From: Frigoribacterium faeni
GTDB taxonomy: Bacteria; Actinomycetota; Actinomycetes; Actinomycetales; Microbacteriaceae
Length of the DNA stretch: 64,000 bases
Direction: 5' to 3'
Assembly (NCBI RefSeq): GCF_011761235.1
Contig: NZ_JAAOYW010000002.1
Span: 744,001-808,000, forward strand
In this document: positions 16,723 to 25,355 of the stretch, piece by piece
Layout: each line of letters opens with the position of its first letter
Position numbering within the stretch: the first letter of the stretch is position 1
Made by a program: the position numbers and the translations under genes
Notes under the pieces: model-generated
Seen by the model: only the letters and a program-made list of their open reading frames with translations
What the model was told of the DNA's origin: nothing
The model's database searches: none

Positions 16723-18255
16723 ATGCAGATCACGAGTGCGATCGAGGCCGTGTCCGGCATCCAGGCCGGGGACACCGTCGTCATCGGCGGGTCAGGCGGT
16801 GGGCACGCCGTGCCGGAGGCCCTCCTGGAGGCGCTCGAGGCCCGGTTCCTCGCCGAGGGCGCCCCCCGCGACCTCACGACCGTCCACCCCGTCGGGCTGG
16901 GCGACAAGTCCACGAAGGGCGCGCACCGCCTCCGGCACCCTGGTCTCCTGCGGCGGGTCGTCTGCGGGACGGTGGTCGACGCCCCCGGCATCGCCGACGC
17001 GGCGGCCCGAGGCGAGATCGAGCTGTTCTGCCTGCCCCAGGGCTCCCTGTCGCAGCTCATGCGCGAGTCCGCGGCGCGGCGTCCGGGCCTCTTCACCTCG
17101 GTCGGCGTCGGCACCTACGTCGACCCCCGCCTCGGCGGCGGCAGCCAGGGCGCACCGGCGTCGGACGCCCCGTCCGCCGCGATCACGATCGACGGCCAGG
17201 ACCTCATCCACTACGCGCCGGTGGTCGCCCAGGTCGCGTTCCTGCGCGGGACCACGGCCGACGAGCGCGGCAACGTCTCGATGGAGGGCGAGGCGTACTT
17301 CGGCGAGATGCTCTCGATGGCGCAGGCCGTCCACAACGCCGGCGGCTCCGTCGTCGTGCAGGTCGCCCGGACGGTCCCCGCCGGGTCCCTGCCGCCGAAG
17401 AGCGTCAAGGTGCCCCACTTCCTCGTCGACCTCGTCGTCGTCGAGCCCGACCAGCCCGTCACCTACGCCACGCCCGTCAGCCCGGCGTACGCCGGCCAGG
17501 TCCGGGTGCCCCTCGACGACCTCGCGCCGCTGCCGACCGGGCCCCGCGGGCTCATCGCCCGCCGGGCGGCGCGCGAGCTCGTCGCCGGCGCCGTCTGCAA
17601 CCTCGGGTCGGGCATCTCGACCGGCGTGTCCGTCGCCGCCGCCGAGACGGGGCTCATCGACGAGGTGGTGCTCACCAACGAGCAGGGCCTCGTCGGGGGC
17701 CTGCCGATGAGCGGCCTCGACGCCGGCGCCGCCGTGAACTACGACGCCATGCTCGACCAGCCCTACCAGTTCGACTTCTACGACGGCGGCGGCCTCGACA
17801 TCGCGTTCCTGTCGTTCGCCGAGGTCTCGTCCCGCGGCGACGTCAACATCAGCCGCTTCGGCGGGCGGATCGTCGGGGTGGGCGGCTTCGTCAACATCAG
17901 CGAGAGCGCCTCGACCATGGTCTTCAGCGGCACCCTCACCGCGGGCGGCCTCGTGACGTCGTGGGATCGCGACGCCGGGCGCCTCACGATCGTGGAGGAG
18001 GGGCGGGCCCGCCGCTTCGTCTCCGAGGTCGAGCAGATCTGCTTCAACGGCGCCCTCGCGGCGCAGCGCGGGCAACGGGTGCGCTTCATCACCGAGCGGG
18101 CCGTGTTCGAGGTCCGTCCCGGCGGGCTCGAGCTCGTCGAGGTCGCGCCCGGCATCGACGTCGACCGCGACGTCCGCCCCCAGCTCGGCTTCGACCTCGT
18201 CGTGTCGCCCGACCTGGTCCTGATGGACCGCGCGCTCTTCGACTCCTCGTACTGA
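16723..18255 (+). CDS. acetate/3-oxoacid CoA-transferase family protein (fused alpha-beta)
   Basis: A 510-residue class I CoA-transferase with both halves fused, as in propionate and acetoacetate CoA-transferases. The alpha half opens AGDTVVIGGSGGGHAVPEAL; the beta half carries VCNLGSGISTGV and the segment VVLTNEQGLVGG, whose Glu320 is the expected CoA-thioester nucleophile. It moves CoA from acetyl- or succinyl-CoA onto a carboxylate, activating it for catabolism. First gene of a run of four co-oriented genes; it is preceded by the LacI operator. The ATG at 16723 starts the family-like sequence; an in-frame ATG at 16633 would add 30 unlikely residues. The acid is unknown. Confidence 0.85.
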   Translation: MQITSAIEAVSGIQAGDTVVIGGSGGGHAVPEALLEALEARFLAEGAPRDLTTVHPVGLGDKSTKGAHRLRHPGLLRRVVCGTVVDAPGIADAAARGEIELFCLPQGSLSQLMRESAARRPGLFTSVGVGTYVDPRLGGGSQGAPASDAPSAAITIDGQDLIHYAPVVAQVAFLRGTTADERGNVSMEGEAYFGEMLSMAQAVHNAGGSVVVQVARTVPAGSLPPKSVKVPHFLVDLVVVEPDQPVTYATPVSPAYAGQVRVPLDDLAPLPTGPRGLIARRAARELVAGAVCNLGSGISTGVSVAAAETGLIDEVVLTNEQGLVGGLPMSGLDAGAAVNYDAMLDQPYQFDFYDGGGLDIAFLSFAEVSSRGDVNISRFGGRIVGVGGFVNISESASTMVFSGTLTAGGLVTSWDRDAGRLTIVEEGRARRFVSEVEQICFNGALAAQRGQRVRFITERAVFEVRPGGLELVEVAPGIDVDRDVRPQLGFDLVVSPDLVLMDRALFDSSY

Positions 18256-18333
18256 ACCCGCACCTCCTGCACCTCTCGCACCTCCTCCGCACCGCCTCCG
18301 CGCTCCTCCCCCTCACGAGACAAGGACGTCCTC

Positions 18334-19698
18334 ATGAACCAGACCACACGCGCCGACGAGCAAGACTTCGACCCCGTCCAGGAGAGGCGCGTGCTCGTCG
18401 CCGGGTCCGTCGGGTCCGTCATCGAGTGGTACGACTTCGGCCTGTTCGGCGCCGCCTCGGCGCTCGTCATCGGCCCGCTGTTCTTCTCCAGCGACCTCTC
18501 GCCCGCGGCCGCCACGCTGGCGTCGTTCGCGACCTTCGCCGTGGGCTTCTTCGCCCGCCCGGTGGGGGGCCTGCTCATCGGCAACTTCGGCGACCGGTTC
18601 GGCCGCAAGCCCGCCCTGATCTTCACGCTCATGCTGATGGGCGTCTCGACGTTCCTCATGGGCTGCCTGCCGACCTACCAGGACGTGGGCCTGCTCGCCC
18701 CCGTGCTGCTCGTGCTCCTCCGCCTCGTGCAGGGCGCCGGCGCCGGCGCGGAGCTCGCCGGGACGTTCACGATCATCGTCGAGGCGACCCGGCCGAGCAG
18801 ACGGGCGTTCAACACCGCCGTCCCCAACGGCGCGACCGCCATCGGCTCCGCGCTCGGCGTCGTCAGCTTCCTCCTGGTCGACGCGATCTTCGCCGAGCAG
18901 TTCCTCGTCTGGGCCTGGCGCATCCCGTTCCTCATCAGCATCGTGATCTTCTTCGTGGCGTTCTTCGTCCGCCGCCACATCGAGGAGACGCCCGCGTTCG
19001 TGGCCGCCAAGGCTCGTGCCGACGCGAACCCGGTGGCGCGCGTGCCCGCGCTGGCCATGTTCCGGACGCAGTGGAGCGGCCTGCTCATCGGGTTCGGCAT
19101 CATGGTCGGCCACCAGGCGATGTCCTACGTCACGACCACGTTCGCCCTCTCGTACATCACGACCGACCTCTCGGTCGGCAGCACCGTCGCGCTGTCCGCC
19201 TCCCTCACCGCCAGCCTCGTCGGGGCCACCCTCGCCGGCGGGTTCGGGCACCTCGCCGACCGCCTCGGCGCCCCCCGCGTCATCGGCTTCGGGGCGGCGT
19301 TCTGCCTGCTCACGGCCTTCCCCGCCTTCGTCCTGCTCGAGACCCGGGCACCGGTGGCCATCGTCTTCGCCCTGCTGCTCAGCTACTCGGTGTCGTTCGG
19401 CGCGATGGCCGGCGGCCAGGGCGCGATCCTCACGCGGCTGTTCCCCGCCGACGTGCGCTACACCGGCGTCGCCATGAGCCGCGAGCTGGCCGGCACGCTC
19501 ATCGGCGGCCCGTCGCCCCTCATCGCCGCCGCGCTCGTCGGCGTGCTCGGCGGGCAGCCGTGGCTGGTGGCCGCGTACCTCGCGCTGTGCTGCACGATCA
19601 CGCTCGTGTCGCTCCGGGCCGCGAGCCGGCGCTTCCGACGCGAGGACGCCGCGGTCGTCGAGGCCGGCGTCGGCACGACCGGACAGGGCGCCCGATGA
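18334..19698 (+). CDS. MHS-family (metabolite:H+ symporter) MFS transporter
   Basis: A 454-residue, 12-helix major-facilitator protein. The MHS signature is near the N-terminus (VLVAGSVGSVIEWYDFGLFG), followed by the MFS loop GNFGDRFGRKPAL and later PVGGLL and RLVQGAGAGAELAG. Members import carboxylates such as shikimate, citrate or alpha-ketoglutarate with protons. Placed between a CoA-transferase and an SDR it should import the acid that this cluster degrades. The stop overlaps the next gene's ATG (ATGA), so they are coupled. Confidence 0.88.
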   Translation: MNQTTRADEQDFDPVQERRVLVAGSVGSVIEWYDFGLFGAASALVIGPLFFSSDLSPAAATLASFATFAVGFFARPVGGLLIGNFGDRFGRKPALIFTLMLMGVSTFLMGCLPTYQDVGLLAPVLLVLLRLVQGAGAGAELAGTFTIIVEATRPSRRAFNTAVPNGATAIGSALGVVSFLLVDAIFAEQFLVWAWRIPFLISIVIFFVAFFVRRHIEETPAFVAAKARADANPVARVPALAMFRTQWSGLLIGFGIMVGHQAMSYVTTTFALSYITTDLSVGSTVALSASLTASLVGATLAGGFGHLADRLGAPRVIGFGAAFCLLTAFPAFVLLETRAPVAIVFALLLSYSVSFGAMAGGQGAILTRLFPADVRYTGVAMSRELAGTLIGGPSPLIAAALVGVLGGQPWLVAAYLALCCTITLVSLRAASRRFRREDAAVVEAGVGTTGQGAR

Positions 19699-20468
19699 CG
19701 GCCGGGGCCACGGCCGTCGACCCGTTCCGCCTCGACGGCGAGACGGCGCTGCTGACCGGCTCGACCGGAGGGCTCGGCCGGTCGATGGCCCGCGCCCTGG
19801 CGGCCGCGGGGGCACGCCTGGCGCTGCACCACCTCCGCGACGACGCCCGGGCCGCGGCCCTGGCCGACGAGCTCAGGGCGAGCGGCGCCGAGGTGCTGGT
19901 CGTCGAGGGCGACGTCTCCCTCGAGGCCGACGTCGACCGCGTCTACGCGGAGGTCGCGGCCCGGTTCGGCCGCTGCACGATCCTCGTGAACAACGCCGGG
20001 ATGATGGACGAGCGGTCCCTCGCCGAGATGACGCTCGCCGACTGGGAGCGCACCATCGCGAGCGACCTCACGGGTCCGATGCTCATGGCGCAGCGCTTCG
20101 CGCGCCAGGGCCTCGAGCGCGGGTCGATCATCAGCGTCTCGTCCCAGCTCGCGCTGAAGGGAGCGCCGGACTTCTCGGCCTACACGGCGGCCAAGGCCGG
20201 CGTCCTCGGCCTCACCCGGGCGCTCGCCCGCGAGCTGGGACCCGCCATCCGGGTCAACGCCCTCGCGCCCGGCCCGGTCCTGACGCCGCTCATCGCCGAC
20301 CTCGTCACCTCGCCCGAGTGGGTCGCCGAGCGCACCGTCGGCTCGGTGACGCGGGCGATCGCCACGGCGGACGAGGTGGCGCCCGCCGTCGTGTTCCTCG
20401 CCTCTCCCGCGGCCGCCCTGCTGCACGGCCAGACCCTGCACCTCAACGGTGGCGGGGTCATGATGTGA
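19695..20468 (+). CDS. SDR-family oxidoreductase (FabG-like)
   Basis: A 257-residue classical SDR. TGSTGGLGRS (residues ~20-29) binds the cofactor, NNAGMMDE follows, the catalytic Ser lies in SSQLALKG, and Tyr/Lys in YTAAKAGVLGLTRALA. The ending LASPAAALLHGQTLHLNGGG is typical of FabG-type enzymes. It most likely oxidises or reduces a hydroxyacyl or oxoacyl intermediate of the cluster. The ATG overlaps the transporter stop. A 20-base gap then leads to the LacI regulator. Confidence 0.88.
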   Translation: MTAGATAVDPFRLDGETALLTGSTGGLGRSMARALAAAGARLALHHLRDDARAAALADELRASGAEVLVVEGDVSLEADVDRVYAEVAARFGRCTILVNNAGMMDERSLAEMTLADWERTIASDLTGPMLMAQRFARQGLERGSIISVSSQLALKGAPDFSAYTAAKAGVLGLTRALARELGPAIRVNALAPGPVLTPLIADLVTSPEWVAERTVGSVTRAIATADEVAPAVVFLASPAAALLHGQTLHLNGGGVMM

Positions 20469-20488
20469 CGTCGTAGGCTGGAGCGATA

Positions 20489-21517
20489 ATGACGGTCAGA
20501 CCCCCGGAACGGCCGCCCACGGTGCGCGACGTGGCCTCCGCGGCGGGCGTCTCGGTCGCCACCGTCTCGCGGGTCCTGTCCGGCTCGCCGAAGCGCGTGG
20601 CCGACGAGGCCCGAGACCGGGTCCTCGAGGCCGCCTCCCGTCTCGGCTACAGCGTCAACACCGCGGCCAAGGCCCTCGCGACGGGCCACACGGGCAACGT
20701 CGGCATCCTCGTCCCCGACCTCGGCAACCGGCACTTCACGATGATCGTGCGGGCCCTGACCCACGAGGCCCGCGCCTCCGGCTTCCACGTCTTCATCGGC
20801 GACTCGGTGGGGTCGGAGGCCGAGGAGGCGGCACTCGCCGGGCAGATGGCGCTGCGGTCCGACGGCCTCGTCCTCTGCAGCCCCCGCGCCTCCTCGACCG
20901 CCCTCGCGCCGGTCCTCACGGGCGCGAAGCCCGTCGTCACCGTGAACCGCCGCTTCCGCGACGCCCCCCGCGTCTCGAGCGTCGTGGTGGACGTGCTGCC
21001 GGCCACCCGCGACATCGTCGGGTCGATGCTCGAGCTCGGCCACCGGCACTTCGCCTACGTGGGCGCCAGCTCGCGGTCGCGCCAGAACCGGCGACGCTGG
21101 ACGCTGATCTCCGAGCTGGTCACCTCCGCCGGGGGCACGGTCGTCGAGGAGGGCTTCGACGTCGACCACCCGGACCTCGGCTCGGAGGTCCGGCGGCTCC
21201 TCGGGCTCGGCTGCACCGCCCTGGTGGCCGCCAACGACATGGTCGCCGCGGCGATCACCTCGACCCTCACCGAGCTCGGCGTCGCCGTGCCGGAGCAGGT
21301 GTCCGTCTCGGGCTGGGACGACACCGCGCTGGCCCGGTGGATCACGCCCCAGCTGACGACCGCGGGCATGCTCGAGGACGAGGTGGCCCGCGCCGCGTGG
21401 TCGGCCATGTCGGCGATGCTCGTGGCGCCCGACGAGGTGTCGCACGTCGAGATGAGCTCCAACCCGGTGTTCCGCGACTCCATCGGCCCGGTTCCGACGA
21501 CGGGGCCGACCCGCTAG
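20489..21517 (+). CDS. LacI-family transcriptional regulator
   Basis: A 342-residue regulator. The LacI HTH PTVRDVASAAGVSVATVSRV begins at residue ~10 with the hinge helix following; a periplasmic-binding-protein-like effector domain makes up the rest (TGNVGILVPDLGNRHFTMIV, then GWDDTALARWITPQLTT). It probably binds the three GTAACCGGTTAC-type palindromes in this cluster and represses until a pathway metabolite is present. The stop codon TAG (21515-21517) overlaps the stop of the convergent isomerase gene (CTA at 21514-21516). Confidence 0.9.
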   Translation: MTVRPPERPPTVRDVASAAGVSVATVSRVLSGSPKRVADEARDRVLEAASRLGYSVNTAAKALATGHTGNVGILVPDLGNRHFTMIVRALTHEARASGFHVFIGDSVGSEAEEAALAGQMALRSDGLVLCSPRASSTALAPVLTGAKPVVTVNRRFRDAPRVSSVVVDVLPATRDIVGSMLELGHRHFAYVGASSRSRQNRRRWTLISELVTSAGGTVVEEGFDVDHPDLGSEVRRLLGLGCTALVAANDMVAAAITSTLTELGVAVPEQVSVSGWDDTALARWITPQLTTAGMLEDEVARAAWSAMSAMLVAPDEVSHVEMSSNPVFRDSIGPVPTTGPTR

Positions 21518-22317
21518 ATCCCGCGGAGCCCCTCGACGGCTGCCGCCAGGGCCTGCTCGGGCACCCGCGCCCAGGCGTCGCTGAGCACCTCCACCTCGAC
21601 CAGCCCGTCGTAGCCGGCGGCGTCCAGGTGCCCCAGGAAGCCCGCGAGGTCGATGACGCCATCCCCGGGCATGCCCCGGCTCGAGAGCTCGCCCGAGATG
21701 GGCGTCACCCAGTCGGACAGCTGCGCCGACAGGATGCGCGGTCCGGCACGTCGGATGTCCGCCGGCATCCGCTCGTCCCACCACAGGTGGTACGCGTCGA
21801 CGGCGACGCCCACGTTGTCGGCCCCGACCGCGTCCACCAGGTCGAGCGCCTCGCTCAGGCTCGTGACGGCCGACCGGTCGGCGGCCGTCATCGGGTGCAT
21901 GGGCTCGACGGCGAGCGCCACCCCGGCCCCGGCGGCGTACGGGGCGAGCCGGGCCACTCCCTCGGCGATCAAGGCACGGGCGGCGTCGAGCCCGACCTCG
22001 CGCATGCCGCCGCAGACGAGCACGAGGCACTCGGCGCCGACGGCGTGCGCCTCGTCCACGGCGGCGCGGTTGTCGTCCCACGCCCGGGCGCGGTCCGCCT
22101 CGGCGGCGGCGGTGAACATGCCGCCGCGGCACAGCGAGCTGACGTGCAGGCCGGCGTCGGCGGCCGCGCGACCGGCCGCCTCCGCGCCCACGGCCGCGAC
22201 CACGTCGCGCCAGAGGCCGACGCCGCCGAAGTCGTTCGACGCGGCGGCGGCCACCACCCGGTCGACGTCGAGGCCGCGCACGGTGGCCGAGTTGAGGCTG
22301 CAGCGGGTCAGGTCCAC
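21514..22317 (-). CDS. sugar phosphate isomerase/epimerase (AP-endonuclease-2 TIM barrel)
   Basis: A 267-residue TIM-barrel protein of the xylose-isomerase-like superfamily. Barrel strands and metal ligands are visible in SLCRGGMF, LVLVCGGMREVG, VALAVEPMHPM (Glu ligand), VGVAVDAYHLWWDE (Asp and His) and LVEVEVLSD (terminal Glu). It isomerises or epimerises a sugar, keto-sugar or hydroxy-acid intermediate. Start is GTG at 22317, one base after the stop of the DUF993 gene, so the two form an operon. The exact reaction is unassigned. Confidence 0.8.
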   Translation of the reverse strand: MDLTRCSLNSATVRGLDVDRVVAAAASNDFGGVGLWRDVVAAVGAEAAGRAAADAGLHVSSLCRGGMFTAAAEADRARAWDDNRAAVDEAHAVGAECLVLVCGGMREVGLDAARALIAEGVARLAPYAAGAGVALAVEPMHPMTAADRSAVTSLSEALDLVDAVGADNVGVAVDAYHLWWDERMPADIRRAGPRILSAQLSDWVTPISGELSSRGMPGDGVIDLAGFLGHLDAAGYDGLVEVEVLSDAWARVPEQALAAAVEGLRGI

Positions 22318-22318
22318 G

Positions 22319-23470
22319 TCACACGATCCCGTGGGCGCGGAGGGCGGCCTCGATGCGGGCGGCCGTGAGGTCGGGGTCGTCGAAGTAGCCCATGCCGTTC
22401 GCCGCCCGCACGAGGTCCGCCAGGTGCAGGACGTCGCGGGCGGACTCCATCCCGCCGAGCATGCGGAAGTGCGACTGCCCGCCGGTGAGGTAGGCCAGCC
22501 ACGCGACCCCGGCCTTGTAGGCCGGGGTGGGAGCCCGGAAGACGACGCGGCTGAGGGCCTGCGTCGGCTCGAGGACGGCCCGGAAGCCCGCCTCGTCCCC
22601 GTCGTCGAGCCGCCGCACCGCCTCCGCCGCCCACGGGGCCAGTGCCGCGAAGGCGCCCAGCAGCGCGTGGCTGTGGCGGGTGCCGTCGCCGGCCATCATG
22701 TCCGTGTAGTGGAAGTCGTCTCCCGTGAAGACCACGGGCCCGTCTGGGATGCGATCGCGCAGCGCGAGCTCGTGGACGGGGTCGAGCAGCGAGATCTTGA
22801 CGCCCTTCACGGCCGTCGGGTCCCCGGCGATCAGCTCGACCACGGTGTCGAGGGCCACGGCCGGGTCGGTCGAGCCCCAGTACCCGGTCAGGGCAGGGTC
22901 GAAGACGTCGCCGAGCCAGTGCAGGACGACCGGCACGCCGCTCGAGTCGATGAGCTCGCGGTACACCCGGAGGTAGTCGTCCCGCCCCCGGGCCACGCGG
23001 ACCAGGTGCCGGCTCGCCATGATCACGGGGGTGCCGCCGCACGACACGACGTGCTCGATCTGGCGCAGGTAGGCGCCGGTGATCTCGTCGAGGGTCGGGA
23101 GCGGGTCGGTGATCGCGTCCGAGGTCACCCCGACGGCGACGCCCTCGCCGTGCCGGGGGTCCTCGGCGATGGTGCGTGCGGCCAGCTCCATGGCGCGGCC
23201 GGCGTCGAGGCCCATGCCGCGCTGCGCGGTGTCCATCGACTCGGCGACGGAGAGCCCCGCGGCCCAGATGTCGTGTCGGAGGGCGAGCGTCGCGTCCCAG
23301 TCGATGGCGGCCGGTCCGGTCGACGACGACCGGAGCGGGTCCGCGACGACGTGGCTGGCCGCGTAGACCAGGCGACTGGTCGGCGGCGTCGGGCTGACGG
23401 CGGGCCGGGTCGAGGGTGCGAAGTGCAGCCGCTCGAGCTCGCCGGACGGTGTGGGGAGGAGGACGCTCAT
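22319..23470 (-). CDS. DUF993 family protein (dihydrodipicolinate-synthase-like aldolase)
   Basis: A 383-residue protein of the DUF993 family, a TIM-barrel group distantly related to DapA-type class I aldolases. Visible segments are AMELAARTIAEDPRHGEGVA, RQIEHVVSCGGTPVIMASRH, VVLHWLGDVFDPALTGYWGS and VKGVKISLLD. The Lys in the last is the likely Schiff-base residue by analogy. Family members sit with sugar isomerases and dehydrogenases in sugar-acid catabolic loci, as here. ATG 23470 follows GGCGGAGACC. An operator copy lies 16 bases upstream of the start, where a bound repressor would block transcription. A retro-aldol step is inferred. Confidence 0.75.
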   Translation of the reverse strand: MSVLLPTPSGELERLHFAPSTRPAVSPTPPTSRLVYAASHVVADPLRSSSTGPAAIDWDATLALRHDIWAAGLSVAESMDTAQRGMGLDAGRAMELAARTIAEDPRHGEGVAVGVTSDAITDPLPTLDEITGAYLRQIEHVVSCGGTPVIMASRHLVRVARGRDDYLRVYRELIDSSGVPVVLHWLGDVFDPALTGYWGSTDPAVALDTVVELIAGDPTAVKGVKISLLDPVHELALRDRIPDGPVVFTGDDFHYTDMMAGDGTRHSHALLGAFAALAPWAAEAVRRLDDGDEAGFRAVLEPTQALSRVVFRAPTPAYKAGVAWLAYLTGGQSHFRMLGGMESARDVLHLADLVRAANGMGYFDDPDLTAARIEAALRAHGIV

Positions 23471-23485
23471 GGTCTCCGCCTTTCT

Positions 23486-23499
23486 GGTAACCGGTTTCC
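23486..23499. promoter_or_regulatory. LacI-type operator, site 2 (GGTAACCGGTTTCC)
   Basis: Matches the GTAACCGGTTAC palindrome at 11 of 12 positions (one base off in the right arm). It sits 16 bases before the DUF993 ATG and 7 bases before the end of the glycerate kinase gene, overlapping the expected promoter of the DUF993-isomerase pair. Confidence 0.6.
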
Positions 23500-23505
23500 T
23501 CGATG

Positions 23506-24627
23506 CTACCCGACACCGGCCCGGAACTGTCGAGCCAGTTGTGCGCCGGCGGAGCGCAGCCACCGGCCGGGGTCCGCCATCGCCGCCTCCGCCCCGCCCG
23601 CGAGGCGTGTGAGCTCGGCGGCGGCGCCGAAGCCCTCCGTCGGTGCGGCGATCGAGCCCGCGACGAGCCAGACGGGCACCCCCGCCGCCCGGGCAGCGTC
23701 GGTGACGACGCCGGGGACCTTGCCCCAGGCCGACTGCTCGTCGAAGCGCCCCTCCCCCGTGACGACGAGGTCCGCACCGGCGAGCGCGCCCGGCAGGTCG
23801 AGCGCCTCCGCGATCATCCGCGCCCCGCCGCCCGGCGACACCCCGAGGGCGGTGAGCGCGAAGCCGACGCCGCCTGCAGCGCCCGCGCCCGGTGCGGACG
23901 CCGACGCGTCGGCGGGGCGAGCGCGCCCGACCACCTCGGCCCACTGCCGCAGGTGGGCCTCGGCCTCGGCCCGATCCTCGGCCCGCAGCCCCTTCTGGGC
24001 GCCGAACCCGACGACCGCGCCGGTCGGCCCGTGCAGGGGGCTGGTGACGTCGCACACGACGACCGTGCGTGCCGGCAGCGCACGGACGCGGTCGAGGTCC
24101 GCGACCGCGACCGCCCCCAGGCCACGCAGGCCGTCGGGGACGGGCCGGCCGTCCGCGTCGAGCAGCACCGCGCCGAGCTCGGCGAGCAAGCCGGACCCGC
24201 CGTCCGTCGACGAGCTGCCGCCGACGGCGAGCACGAGGCGCTCGACGCCGGCGTCGAGGGCCGCGCGCACCGCCTGGCCGAAGCCGCGGGTGTGGGCGTC
24301 CCACGGCTGCAGCTCCTGCAGCAGGGTGATGCCGCTGGTCGACGCGAGCTCGACGACGCCCGTCCGGCGTCCGGCGTCGTCGACGAAGCTCAGCCAGTGG
24401 GCCCGGACCGGCCGGTCGTCGGGCCCGCGGACCTCGACGGGGATCCGTTCCGCCTCGTGGACCGCGGCGAAGGCGTCGAGCGTGCCCTCGCCTCCGTCGG
24501 CCAGGGGGAGGCGGCGGACCACGTCGTCGGGACGCTCCTGCCGCCAGCCCGCGGCCAGGGCGTCGCAGACCTCGAGGGCCGACGCCGACCCCTTGAACGA
24601 ATCCGGGGCGATGACGATGATCGACAC
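23506..24627 (-). CDS. glycerate kinase (GlxK/GarK type)
   Basis: A 373-residue glycerate kinase of the type I (GlxK) family. It opens IIVIAPDSFKGSASALEVCD, then LPLADGGEGTLDAF, VLAVGGSSSTDGGSGLLAEL (glycine-rich substrate loop), VTSPLHGPTGA and VVTGEGRFDEQSAWGKVPG. It phosphorylates D-glycerate to 2- or 3-phosphoglycerate, feeding lower glycolysis. Start chosen is GTG at 24627, because AGGAGG lies six bases upstream; the longer frame from the ATG at 24660 would run through that site. Its presence implies that the pathway releases glycerate. Its promoter carries operator site 3. Confidence 0.9.
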   Translation of the reverse strand: MSIIVIAPDSFKGSASALEVCDALAAGWRQERPDDVVRRLPLADGGEGTLDAFAAVHEAERIPVEVRGPDDRPVRAHWLSFVDDAGRRTGVVELASTSGITLLQELQPWDAHTRGFGQAVRAALDAGVERLVLAVGGSSSTDGGSGLLAELGAVLLDADGRPVPDGLRGLGAVAVADLDRVRALPARTVVVCDVTSPLHGPTGAVVGFGAQKGLRAEDRAEAEAHLRQWAEVVGRARPADASASAPGAGAAGGVGFALTALGVSPGGGARMIAEALDLPGALAGADLVVTGEGRFDEQSAWGKVPGVVTDAARAAGVPVWLVAGSIAAPTEGFGAAAELTRLAGGAEAAMADPGRWLRSAGAQLARQFRAGVG

Positions 24628-24663
24628 GGCGGACCTCCTCATCCATCGGTGGTGCTGCATAAT

Positions 24664-24675
24664 GTAACCGGTTAC
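24664..24675. promoter_or_regulatory. LacI-type operator, site 3 (GTAACCGGTTAC)
   Basis: Identical to site 1. It lies in the 77-base gap between the divergent glycerate kinase (start 24627) and MaoC gene (start 24705), so one bound regulator could control both directions. Confidence 0.65.
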
Positions 24676-24704
24676 TCATCGGCGAGGACCGGGACGGAGC
24701 AGGC

Positions 24705-25154
24705 ATGGACAGCGGGCTGGCATGGACGGACCTCGAGGTGGGACGGAGCTTCAGGAGCCCCGGCCGCACCGTCACGGAGACGGACGTCGTGATGTTCGCG
24801 GGCATGACGGGCGACTACTCGCCCATGCACGTCGACCGCGAGTTCGCCGAGGCGTCGCCCTTCGGCGAGCGCATCGCCCACGGCCTGCTCGGGCTGTCGA
24901 TCGCCCACGGGCTGATGCTCGGCCGCGAGCTGCTCGGGCGGAACGCCATCGCGTTCCTCGGCCTCTCGGACTGGCGCTTCCGTGCACCGATCCTGCTCGG
25001 CGACACCGTGCACGTCGACTTCGAGGTCGTCGAGCTGCGCGTGCGGTCGAAGGACCCGGGGCAGGGCGTGCTCACCTTCGAGGCGGAGCTGCGCAACCAG
25101 CGTGACGAGGTGACGCAGAGCGGCCGCAAGGCGATCCTCATGAAGACCGCCTGA
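24705..25154 (+). CDS. MaoC-family (hot-dog) enoyl-CoA hydratase
   Basis: A 149-residue single hot-dog domain with the hydratase motif: Asp and His in TGDYSPMHVDREFAEASPFG (catalytic Asp/His dyad), then RIAHGLLGLSIAHGLM. It adds water to a CoA-linked double bond. With a CoA-transferase and an SDR in the same regulon it points to a CoA-activated unsaturated acid as an intermediate. It is divergent from glycerate kinase across operator site 3. Confidence 0.85.
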   Translation: MDSGLAWTDLEVGRSFRSPGRTVTETDVVMFAGMTGDYSPMHVDREFAEASPFGERIAHGLLGLSIAHGLMLGRELLGRNAIAFLGLSDWRFRAPILLGDTVHVDFEVVELRVRSKDPGQGVLTFEAELRNQRDEVTQSGRKAILMKTA

Positions 25155-25355
25155 GGCGCGACTCGGCGGGGCCGACGTGCCCGCCGTGCCGGCCCGAGGT
25201 CGACGCCGTGGGTGGGCGCGGCGTGCTGCGTGCACGACCTGCGGGCCGACCCGGCACACTGGGTCGGCAGGGCGATCGAGGAGGCGGGGGCCGTGGGGGC
25301 AGGACGGGTGCGGAGGCGACGGCGCAGGTCGAGGGCGAGGCGACCGCGGAGGCCC

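Noticed and set aside
16704-20468. 1254-codon plus-strand frame spanning several genes
   Set aside because: Only its last 257 codons (the SDR) make sense. The rest is a frame-shifted shadow of the CoA-transferase and transporter genes.
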